Below are positions 1-7,673 of a stretch of 31,263 bases of DNA, one piece after another. A program made the translations under genes and the position numbers. This DNA comes from Amoebophrya sp. AT5.2. Taxonomy: Eukaryota; Sar; Dinophyceae; Syndiniales; Amoebophryaceae. The notes under the pieces are model-generated. The model did not search any database. It was not told the origin of the DNA and worked only from the letters and a program-made list of their open reading frames with translations. How positions within the stretch are numbered: the stretch's first letter is position 1; every line of letters begins with the position of its first letter. The stretch covers positions 1 to 31,263 of the forward strand of contig RXOD01004029.1 of NCBI GenBank assembly GCA_005223375.1, in the 5' to 3' direction.

Positions 1-1
1 A

Positions 2-70
2 ACAGCGGCCGCAGGAGAGGAGCCGCCGCCAGTCGCGGAAGCAACGTCAGCATCGGTCGGAGCGAGATGA
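2..70 (+). CDS. possible 3' end of an upstream gene (partial)
   Basis: The reading frame beginning at base 2 is open from the window edge to a TGA at 68-70. It encodes an Ala/Pro/Glu/Ser-rich tail ending in SVGAR. The GC-rich, third-position-biased composition stops at the TGA, after which the sequence becomes AT-richer. That is what the end of a coding region would look like, and the composition resembles the low-complexity protein at 937-3306. Only 22 codons are visible, so chance openness is quite possible. Confidence 0.25.
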   Translation, partial: TAAAGEEPPPVAEATSASVGAR

Positions 71-657
71 TTTAAACGAAGCATCGTTGATGTTGAAAAT
101 TACAGTGCGTGTAGTTGAAGTACAACTTGACTTGTTTTTACCGGCGATCAGAAGTCATGTTTTTTTCACGCACCGACACCAGCAACACCATACTTGAGTT
201 GTTCTAGGCCGAACAATCACCTCCAGCTCGAGAAACCTTGTGTTAAATGGATCCGCGGCATCCGCATTGCTCGTGGGTTTCTTAGAGGTGGCGCAGCCCA
301 AACTGTGTTCCTCTTTTCGGTGCAAAAGATTTAATCTTCGTGGGAGCAGGATGTATTTTCTGGGGACGAACTGTAAGCAGATCAAGGACCGTCGATCATG
401 CGGCGTGGGACAACAAAAGGGCCGCTTGAAAGAGAAGCTGAAGCGTATAGAAAGCCAAGGTATCACTTTGCATTCATTCGCATGACTTGTTGGGTGCAGT
501 ATCAGTTTCGTCCTCTGGGGATCAAGTGCGTGGTACTTTTCTATAGGCTTCTCTCTTCACCGATCTTCACGAGTCAACATCTTGTTACGCAGTACGTACT
601 AGCGTAAACAGCACTAAGACTAAGACCACTAACACCACCCCACGAAAATCATCATCG
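71..657. other. non-coding stretch without a supported gene
   Basis: Short open frames occur on both strands (the longest are about 80-100 codons), but none has convincing protein character, a recognisable motif or consistent codon bias. Base composition is near 45-50% GC and lower than in the flanking genes. I see no RNA gene or long repeat here. Confidence 0.5.
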
Positions 658-750
658 ATGGGTTCATTCGACGAAACCGAAACCCCCGTTCAAGAGATTA
701 AACTTGATGATGAATTTATTCCAAATTTAAACTCCATAGACGACGAGTAA
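658..750 (+). CDS. 30-codon acidic small ORF, possibly a leader ORF
   Basis: ATG at 658 to TAA at 748 encodes a 30-residue acidic peptide (MGSFDETETPV near the start, SIDDE at the end). It lies 187 bp upstream of the large ORF at 937, so it could be an upstream ORF of that transcript or a chance frame. It sits in a locally AT-rich patch (about 640-850). The stop codon falls inside a potential hairpin (arms at about 734-742 and 757-765). No family is recognised. Confidence 0.2.
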   Translation: MGSFDETETPVQEIKLDDEFIPNLNSIDDE

Positions 751-936
751 CTCAAACTCGTCTATGATACCTAGCAAGAGCAAAAGGATAAAGGAACAAA
801 AGTTAGACCTAGAAGTAGAGAAATTAGCCAAAAAAACCGTAAGTGCATAAAGTAAACCGATCAGTGCTGGAGCTAGAACTGGCGAGTCAACCTTTCTCGC
901 GGACGATCATTCTCGCGGACATCGGCCACGAGGATC

Positions 937-3306
937 ATGGAGCCGTCTGCGGTGGAGCAGAAAAAACTCGCAGCACCAGTGATGACGATGCCCTCCGCGC
1001 CACCAGTAGACGGAGGTGGTCTTTCGACCAGCAGTCCGCGACCGCGTGGCTTTTCGACCCGTGGCGTCGGAGGTGCGGCGGCCGCGGGGCCACATCATCA
1101 ATCGTCGGCAGGGGTGTCAATCATAGGTGGACCGCCTTCAGCCGCGAACGTTGGGGGTGGCGTCGAAGCATTCGCAGGAGGATCGACTTCTCGCAGTGCC
1201 GTTCTTGGAGCAACTACATGTGCAACAGTAACTACCACAAAGCCGTTTTTCAGCCAGCACCAGCCCCAGGCGATAGTACCTGCGCCCACGATAGTGCCGG
1301 GGGCACTTCTGCCACAACCTCGAACCGCGGTTCGCGAGAATTTGGACGAGGAGGCCGACCTGGAGCTCGACAGCCCACCGGAAGATGACGAAAAAAAAGA
1401 GTTTGCGGGCCGTGCTCAGGACGCGACGGGAGAAGTAGTAGTGGGGTCTTCAACTTCATCAGGCTCAGGATCAGGTAAAGCCGATGCCGATGCCGAAGTA
1501 GATAACGACAACGGGGAGCGGCCTCCATTGTTGACGGACGATTGTAGCGCCACTGCGTCCAGCGGTGCCAACGAGGTTGATGTCGAGGAGACGCGTACAG
1601 CCCCCGCAGATGATGACTGTACGGTCGGGACCGGGCGGCATCTCATCTCCTCGTCGTCATGCGGAGTCGCGCACGGAATTCTTGCAGAGGACCCGACCGT
1701 GAAATCACAGCACCCCGAGCCAATTATTTCTGCTGAAGATGAAGGAGAGACGACGCCGAGCATCGATATTCCCACCGCTTCATTACAACAGACCCGCCAC
1801 GACAACTCCAGCATGGAAGATGGCACCATGGCTGCCATTGCGGGCACTAGTAGCAAGCAGATGATTACTTACGCCGATCTGCACCTGGCGATACAGCAGC
1901 GGGCGGCGTCTTCGCGGGAGGAACTTCGGCAGCTCGGCTTGGCGGATGGTGAGGACGAGCTCTCGACGGCCAGTGCAAATCGATTCCCCGGAACAGCTGT
2001 GCTAGAGCTAGCAGCTCCCGCCCCGCAAAGTTCTTACGGCTTCTTCCCGAACCCGATGCCGCCGATGCCGCCTTCGACGCAACGGCGTCCGGTGATCGCG
2101 TCTGAATCCGACGTCAGACCCTCATCTACTTCATCCGTAGTGAAAACGAAAAGTAGTGGAAGTAGCTCCGGCGGCTGGTGGGGCGGGAGGGGAGACGGTC
2201 AGGACTCGTCGGATTCATCGGACGAAGACATGTGCTGGAACGAAATCGAGGAGCTCGTGGTGAGCAGCCAAGTAGAGAGTGCGACGAGCATGATCAGCAT
2301 CAGCCCGACACCGAACACGCTGTCAGCTGGGGCTGACGCCAGTGTTTTCGGCGTCGGGTATGATCGGATGATGATGCCGACGGCTCAAGGTGAAGCAGCC
2401 CATGATGAGGAAAGCGACCACAGAGGTGGAGGTGCCGAGCTACGAGAAGCTCAGAGAACGCCCTTCGGCACGTCGACGCTGTTGACGGGGTCGTCTGCCG
2501 CCTCCTCGTCCTCGACGAGTTCACCTACATCTGGCTCTAGTACTTCGACGTCCGGCATCGGCAATGTCGGCGCCGCTCTGATGGCCGGGCTTCTCCTCAA
2601 CCATGACGAGGAAAATCCTCGCTCGCGAGGCAGCCAGGCGGAACAAGCGGCAACAGCGGCCGCGGAAGGTCATGGAAGCGAAGAAGTAGCCGGACGCTGG
2701 CCGTGGGAGGTGGATGATGTTCAAGGACATCCACTACCTACAAGTACTTCTTCCACGCAGGACCAACACCAGGAGGTTCCAAGACCCGTATTTTCACAGC
2801 GAACAGGAACAGCTGCAGAGGGGGCCACGATGTCGGAGCAGCAAAATGGTTTCTACTTTTCGGAACAATCTTCTGAAAGTTCGTCCTTCGGGATTTGCCC
2901 GCCGCCGAAGGGCATGCCGGGGATGACTTTCGCCGAGCAGCGCCAGCGCGAACAGCTTTTGCGCGACCAGCAGGAAGCCGTGCTCTTTTTGCAGCAGCAG
3001 AGGCTGATCCAGGAGGAAAATAGGATACGCCACCTGCGCAGACTGGAAGCGGAAGAAGAAGAAGAAGCAGAAGCGGAAGCAAGAAAGGAGGTGGACGTGG
3101 AGGAAGAAACCGCGGAGGTCTTCGACGACGCAGAACTTGCGGCGCAAGATCGCCGTTTCGCGGATTTTGGTGGAAGTAGAAGTACCAGCAACCCGCCATT
3201 TCAGTTTGCAGGGGCTGTTAGCAACGTTGTAGCACGAGGAGCAGGGCTCTACGGCGTCTTCGGGGAATCGGAAGATGATGCTGAGGTACAACGACTACGA
3301 AAGTAG
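937..3306 (+). CDS. large low-complexity protein with C-terminal coiled coil, function unknown
   Basis: This is a single 789-codon open frame, ATG at 937 to TAG. Most of the protein is predicted disorder: Ser, Ala, Gly, Glu and Asp runs, including a Ser/Gly/Trp-rich patch near residues 405-425 and acidic SDSSDEDM-type clusters. Residues ~663-735 form a charged helical segment that starts MTFAEQRQREQLLRDQQ and passes through a Glu/Ala-Glu run, a good coiled-coil candidate. A short hydrophobic Gly/Val/Ala-rich tail follows. No catalytic domain, signal peptide or membrane segment is visible. The conserved-looking block just before the coil (FGICPPPKGMPGM) is the best anchor for a homology search. 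The start was chosen as the first ATG of the long frame. A 181-codon frame at 843-1388 overlaps it and is taken as a shadow. An upstream exon cannot be excluded. Confidence 0.7.
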   Translation: MEPSAVEQKKLAAPVMTMPSAPPVDGGGLSTSSPRPRGFSTRGVGGAAAAGPHHQSSAGVSIIGGPPSAANVGGGVEAFAGGSTSRSAVLGATTCATVTTTKPFFSQHQPQAIVPAPTIVPGALLPQPRTAVRENLDEEADLELDSPPEDDEKKEFAGRAQDATGEVVVGSSTSSGSGSGKADADAEVDNDNGERPPLLTDDCSATASSGANEVDVEETRTAPADDDCTVGTGRHLISSSSCGVAHGILAEDPTVKSQHPEPIISAEDEGETTPSIDIPTASLQQTRHDNSSMEDGTMAAIAGTSSKQMITYADLHLAIQQRAASSREELRQLGLADGEDELSTASANRFPGTAVLELAAPAPQSSYGFFPNPMPPMPPSTQRRPVIASESDVRPSSTSSVVKTKSSGSSSGGWWGGRGDGQDSSDSSDEDMCWNEIEELVVSSQVESATSMISISPTPNTLSAGADASVFGVGYDRMMMPTAQGEAAHDEESDHRGGGAELREAQRTPFGTSTLLTGSSAASSSSTSSPTSGSSTSTSGIGNVGAALMAGLLLNHDEENPRSRGSQAEQAATAAAEGHGSEEVAGRWPWEVDDVQGHPLPTSTSSTQDQHQEVPRPVFSQRTGTAAEGATMSEQQNGFYFSEQSSESSSFGICPPPKGMPGMTFAEQRQREQLLRDQQEAVLFLQQQRLIQEENRIRHLRRLEAEEEEEAEAEARKEVDVEEETAEVFDDAELAAQDRRFADFGGSRSTSNPPFQFAGAVSNVVARGAGLYGVFGESEDDAEVQRLRK

Positions 3307-3670
3307 AAAGATACACTTACGATTCAAGTTCAGCATACTTTCTTAGGTTAGGATGGAATAAACATAAAGTGCGCACCATAACTGTAAGCCACGGCGAGGT
3401 TAGCACCGAGCCACATAATCGTCAACAACATAAAGATGCCTACTTATCTGGTGCAGCTAAGTACTAATGATGAAGGGACCTGTTTCCGCCTCTACTACTT
3501 TCGAAGTATCACCAGATCCATCAGGTCCAAGACGATGCTTCCATGTGCTTTGCGAATGCGCACCGGGCGCTTCCGTCCATACTCCGCTCCGGTTTCCGCG
3601 CCTTAGAGTCAGCAGGTACCACGCTTTCGGTCATTATCACCCGTAGTTTCATCTGGTTCATCGCACATGA
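3307..3670. other. intergenic, nothing recognised
   Basis: This stretch has frequent stops in all frames and mixed composition. It may hold the 3'UTR of the upstream gene and the 5' region or first exon of the next. No polyadenylation motif or repeat stands out. Confidence 0.5.
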
Positions 3671-4383
3671 GTACTGCCACTGCCACTGGATCATCTATGT
3701 GAACGAGAACGACAGATCGTGGCTAGTAAGTTGTTGACCGCCACCCCCACCGCTGTTTTTTCAGACACCACTCCTGGCACTCCACCGAGCGCGTACGTCG
3801 CCCAACATGCTGAATCGAGAACGGATGACTTCGTCTTCACGCCTTCGCCCGTTTTTACGCCCTCGCCGGAGAAGCAGGATACCGATCTGGACGAAGCGAT
3901 GCAGCACATTTTGCGTCAACAAGCACTCGCCAGTGGAGATGCACCTGTGGAAGAGGAGGAGCCAATTGTGCTGCGAAACACAAACGCCACACAAGCGTTC
4001 GACGAGGTGCGGTTCGAAGACCTTCCACCAATACGCTCCTACAAAGCCTGGAAAGCAGCCAGAACCGAAAATGCAGAAAGGTGCTAGGTGTACGTCATCG
4101 TTAACGCATCTATATGGTTATCGTCTGCACAAGAACCTGGAAATCGTCCCTTGCTTTTTTCTATCTTCCAGCTTCTTTCACTTTCGTGCATGGATGTGCT
4201 TGAGTTCTTTTACCACCACCTGTTTGTTTTTGTTGCAGATGCAGTGCATGCCACAACTTTGATAAAAATCAGTGCGTCAAGGTCAACCGCTGGAAAAACT
4301 CAACGTTAACACACCAGGGGCCGAAAGAAATTCTGATAAAAATCAGTGCGTCAAGGTCAACCGCTGGAAAAACTCAACGTTAA
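3671..4383 (+). CDS. two-exon gene fragment with Cys-rich C-terminus, start not found
   Basis: The first exon is open from 3671 (after an in-frame TGA at 3668) to 4080. It encodes a Thr/Pro-rich segment (FVFTPSPVFTPSPEK), then an acidic helix (LDEAMQHILRQQALASG), then FEDLPPIRSYKAWKAARTE. Reading on unspliced gives a stop at 4085. Removing 4081-4238 joins AG to A as an Arg codon and continues as RCSACHNFDKNQCVKVNRWK. This is strongly protein-like, with a CxxC and a further Cys that could bind zinc. The joined frame ends at TAA 4381-4383, inside the second copy of a 74-bp tandem duplication. With one copy only, it would end a few codons later as GPKEIR. There is no in-frame ATG at the 5' end; the first possible starts are GTG at 3719 or a missing upstream exon. 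It may be a real gene with an upstream exon or a decaying one. The family is not recognised. Confidence 0.5.
4081..4238 (+). other. GT-AG spliceosomal intron (158 nt)
   Basis: The donor is AAAG|GTGCTAGG and the acceptor TTTTTGTTGCAG|A, preceded by a strong pyrimidine tract (about 4205-4234). Splicing bypasses the in-frame TAG at 4085 and joins two protein-like segments in frame (codon split 2+1). Transcript evidence would be decisive. Confidence 0.55.
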
Positions 4384-4407
4384 CACACCAGGGGCCGAAA
4401 GAAATTC
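4260..4407 (+). repeat. perfect 74-bp tandem duplication
   Basis: Units 4260-4333 and 4334-4407 are identical by eye over all 74 bases (TGATAAAAATCAGTGCGTCA at the start, GGGGCCGAAAGAAATTC at the end). 74 is not a multiple of three, so the second copy shifts the reading frame of the exon it lies in and changes the C-terminus of the predicted protein. Identity implies a very recent duplication or an assembly artefact. Confidence 0.9.
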
Positions 4408-4419
4408 GCTGACGGCGGG

Positions 4420-4713
4420 TTTCAGAGGGGTTTGACCGTTTTTTTTAACGAAGGCCGTGGTAGGGACATCCTCGCGAGCGACTTGGCAGATTGCTCCGTC
4501 GGTCACGAGACCATCAATGACATCTTCAGCCTGCTGCCGTCGAGCGAAGAAGCAGGGGGTATGGGGGCGGCGCGTCCACCGGAGAACGCAGTCAATCTGT
4601 AATTTTTGGTTGAGATGAAGTTGATGTTCAACATCGACTTCGACTTCATCACTTCCATCCTTCGTTCTAGGCTGTAGTAGTGTAAGGGTATGTGTACTTC
4701 TACCTGTACGCAC
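4420..4713 (-). pseudogene. Ty3/Gypsy-like reverse transcriptase N-terminal fragment
   Basis: The minus strand encodes a segment reading RRQQAEDVIDGLVTDGAI, then VAREDVPTTAFVKKNGQTPL. This follows the layout of the start of Gypsy-class RT domains: a basic/aromatic stretch, a helix ending in a GLI-like turn, about ten residues, then a FVKKNG or VVKKKDG strand. It breaks off right after KKNGQTPLKP, before the catalytic part. The break falls about 15 bp from the 74-bp tandem duplication on the left. No YxDD motif is present nearby. I read it as a truncated retroelement remnant; chance resemblance is possible. Confidence 0.4.
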
Positions 4714-6029
4714 TGCTTCAGCTGCTCCTGCTACATGAGCATGATTATGGATAGCTGAGTAGTTGCATCAGAATTTACTTTGCAGCGACGAGCACCACTC
4801 GACGCCTCTATCGTGGTAAGTCCACCACAAGCACAAGCTACCACAATGAATTCGCTCGGATTTCGATAGGTGCCCACAGTTCTTGACCGCTCCCTTTTCC
4901 GCCGAATTTATTGCGCCACCTGCCATTGCTCTAGATGATCTAGTTCTACTCTACGTTAACGTTGTATTGGCTAGTTGTAGTTGTGGTTCATCTGGAAGGT
5001 TAGGAGTCGGTTTTGGGTTCGGCCAACCTCCTGGGCCTTGACCTTGGACTGCACACTCAAATTAGAAGTCACATGATGTTTAAGTCTATTAGCTCTGAAG
5101 CTCAACGATATTCAAATTAATTCTGCTCCTGGCGGTACTGGCACAACTGCAACTCCTGGTAGTTTCAGAGTGCACGGCTACTTACATCCATGGATCCATC
5201 GGAGCTGAATCACATGATTTTCCATTTTTTTACCGTTGTGTATCTATAGTTCCCATGTTTTTCGATTTCAACCGTTACTGGAACGAATGGTCGAATGCAA
5301 TTCGCCGAGTAATAAAAATAATTCTCTTTTACTTTTACTACGTGGTCTAATATCTCCACTTTTTTTCGAAACGAGCACGCATCAACATTTTTTGACCATT
5401 CTTTCATTCTAGTAGGACGCCCACGTCGTGGTCGTGCTCGTGGCCGGCGCCGAAAAGAGAGGAAAACCGGCTGTCACAGCGCGGAACTCATCGAGGAACC
5501 GATTTTGTACCTGGTGGATCGAGCAGTTTCATTTTAGCATAGCGAACATGGTTTCTTTTTGATTTTGGCACCTCCTGCACAGCGGAACAACACGAGACGC
5601 GCAACACATGATCTTCACAAGAAGCTGCATACTAATTGTCCTTCATAGCATTCTTTTTTCAACATCGACCATGTAATTTACTTTGTGGCAGAGGCTTTCT
5701 GCAAATGTTTGTACAAATTTATTTGTCGAATCCATCCTTTCGAATTTTGAAAGGACATCGCTGTCTCATTGTCGAACTCGAACCGGCGTGCTGGCATTAA
5801 TTATCACGCGAAGATGTCGATGGCGAACCGTCTTTCTCTAGCACGCGCCCCACGAAGGTCGTTCGGCTTCACCTTCAGGGAGGAGGGAGCCACTCCCTCG
5901 TGGCCGTGTTGTTCTCAGTTCGTTGTTCTTCCCAAGGTAGGGCACAACAGCAGGATCATCTCTGTGGTGCGCACCAGGTCCAGGGTCTCGGGGTTCCTGA
6001 GGTAGAGCTAGTGCATGGATTCTGCGACT
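4714..6029. other. 1.3-kb gene desert
   Basis: No frame on either strand has convincing coding character; the longest candidates (5210-5407 minus, 5769-6005 plus) look like chance. The region is AT-richer than its surroundings and contains only trivial palindromes, such as ATCCATGGAT near 5188. It has no tRNA- or rRNA-like segment and no recognisable transposon end. Confidence 0.5.
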
Positions 6030-6307
6030 GCGCGCACGTCGTGGTGCCGCTGGAAAGTGAAATCAAATGAAGAGGATCTTGTTCTTCTTCATCCGATCAT
6101 GTTCATGCTGCTCGTCTTTATTATTATTTATTACCTTTACCTCGTGAGTCTGAGTGATTCGATGATGCATCGAACGCTAGTACTTGTATGAAAAATGAGG
6201 AAGAACAAGAAGTACAAAATGGAAATGCAGCTGGTGCGGAGAGTCGCCTCGCTTGCGGTCGGGCTTGCGTCGATGGCGATGGCGATGCCGCTGTCCCCCA
6301 CCTCCGC
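6030..6307 (+). pseudogene. broken duplicate of the phosphatase 5'UTR and signal-peptide start
   Basis: This segment aligns end to end with 16239-16521, the leader and first codons of the phosphatase gene at 16428. Shared blocks include GCGCGCACGTCGTGG, AATGAAGAGGATCT, GAGTGATTCGATGAT, CTAGTACTTGTA and GGAAATG...CTGGTGCGGAGAGTC. The ATG at 6219 starts MEMQLVRRVASLAVGLASMA, closely matching MEMLVRRVTSSRSLAFGLAS of the intact gene. Similarity ends near 6307 and the frame stops by 6380, so no phosphatase body follows. In this copy 6158-6174 is a perfect hairpin (7-bp stem, 3-nt loop) that is degraded in the other copy. It is either a truncated segmental duplicate or a short gene encoding only a signal-peptide-like protein. 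Confidence 0.7.
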
Positions 6308-6728
6308 AAGGAGACGGGCGCGTACGAGGACCACAAGAAGTAGGCTCGTCGATCTCGATTTCGCTATACATATATTATGAAGACTTCGGTCCGTCCCCGT
6401 CGTGTCCTGCTCGTAGTCCGTCGTGAGACTCGTCTGTCGTCCCCGTAGCCGTGCGCTCGTTTCTCGCCTCTCGTCATCGGCATTCGTCGGCCGTCAGTAC
6501 AGTCACAGTGTATTTTTTATTTTTTATTTCTAGCGCCAGTATCAAAAACTAAAATTAATACATACTCTTTCTGAAACAAGTGAAATGCTAATGCACTGAC
6601 TTGGGCAGGCATCCGATTGATTCGTTTTCGGATTCATTGATTCGTTTCGTTCTTCGTCTCGGTCTCTCCCCCGTAAATAAATCGAGGAAAAGAGCAAAAG
6701 GAGTTATACCCTACTGACACTGAGCAAT
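6308..6728. other. intergenic spacer between leader duplicate and retroelement
   Basis: No gene is supported here. It contains pyrimidine/GTC-rich sequence (6380-6500), a T-rich tract around 6510-6533 ending in CTAG, and a small imperfect direct repeat of GATTCGTTTCG-type words at 6618-6650. The last bases run directly into the ATAAA core of the retroelement at 6729. Confidence 0.5.
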
Positions 6729-6972
6729 ATAAATAGCGGCAAAAACTTGTTTTTGCGTGTTTATCGGTCCGACCCGCATCGTGAATAAATCCCCTTTCGC
6801 GCGAGACGCGACGATACCTTGAAGTGAAACGTGTTCTGGTCGACGCGTCGGTGCGCAACTCGAGTGAACGAGAAAAGAAAAGAAGAAGATGATGATGATC
6901 GAGGGACAACAGAGCTTTGTGGGGCAGTTTTTTCGTTGGGCAGTTCCCTTCGATTTTCAGTTCTTTTTCCCC
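6729..6972 (+). repeat. retroelement split direct repeat A1
   Basis: This 244-bp copy matches A2 at 7325-7568 with four substitutions. It begins ATAAATAGCGGC. Right at the terminus, 6739-6756 forms a hairpin (GCAAAAA, loop CTTG, TTTTTGC), which one of the substitutions weakens in A2. Recombinases often use such terminal structure, but that role is inference here. Confidence 0.9.
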
Positions 6973-7152
6973 GTTTCTACATTGGCTCCGGGCTTAGCAA
7001 ACCCGTCCCTTTGTGATGCTGAGTTAGTTCTTTTTCTCCTGTTTTTTGGTGCTAGTCTCGTTTTTTGTATGTCTGCTTCCTTAGCTCGCAGGTGGCGGCT
7101 TTTCGTCTCCTTTTCTCTACGACGTTCTCTCGCGGCGCTCGCAGACGGCGAC

Positions 7153-7329
7153 GCCGCCACGGTCCTGTATCTTGCTTTTTCTATCGGTTTGAGTCTACCG
7201 GTTTTGCGAGTACTTTTCGGGCTTTATCTGGCAGGCTACGAGTATGTTGTTACTACTGCACCAGGGCGCTAACTGTGCACTGTTCTACATTTCTCAATCA
7301 AAACAACGATGCGGAAGGACCTAGATAAA
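7153..7329 (+). repeat. retroelement split direct repeat B1
   Basis: This 177-bp copy matches B2 at 14029-14205 with a single substitution (T versus G near 7251). It ends GAAGGACCTAGATAAA and overlaps A2 by the ATAAA core, forming the internal B-A junction that circularisation of the element would create. Confidence 0.9.
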
Positions 7330-7568
7330 TAGCGGCAAAAACTTGCTTTTGCGTGTTTATCGGTCCGACCCGCATCGTGAATAAATCCCCTTTCGCGCGA
7401 GACGCGACGTTGCCTTGAAGTGAAACGTGTTCTGGTCGACGCGTCGGTGCGCAACTCGAGTGAACGAGAAAAGAAAAGAAGAAGATGATGATGATCGAGG
7501 GACAGCAGAGCTTTGTGGGGCAGTTTTTTCGTTGGGCAGTTCCCTTCGATTTTCAGTTCTTTTTCCCC
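7325..7568 (+). repeat. retroelement split direct repeat A2
   Basis: This is the second copy of the A repeat, fused to B1 through the shared core. Its 3' end lies about 105 bp before the recombinase start codon at 7674, so it probably carries the promoter or leader of the downstream ORFs. The open frame of the recombinase extends back into it to 7485. Confidence 0.9.
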
Positions 7569-7673
7569 CGAAGTACCCCATCAGTCGAGGCAGTTTCCTC
7601 CATTTCCCCTTCTCAAGAACTTGTTCTAGTTGGGAAGTTGTTTTTGACTGTGTGCTTTCTGTTGTCAAGCAAG

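Noticed and set aside
843..1388. 181-codon open frame overlapping the 789-codon ORF
   Set aside because: It is Arg/Trp/Ser-rich with the composition of an out-of-frame shadow, and no motif is present; the 937-3306 frame is far longer.
4813..4835. GTGGTAAGTCCACCAC near 4813 as another copy of the introner terminal repeat
   Set aside because: Only the 9-base GTGGTAAGT word matches; no extended repeat or partner arm nearby.
6444..6451. CCGTAGCC word resembling the start of the dinoflagellate spliced leader
   Set aside because: Only 8 bases match and the following GTGCGC does not continue the leader; chance match.
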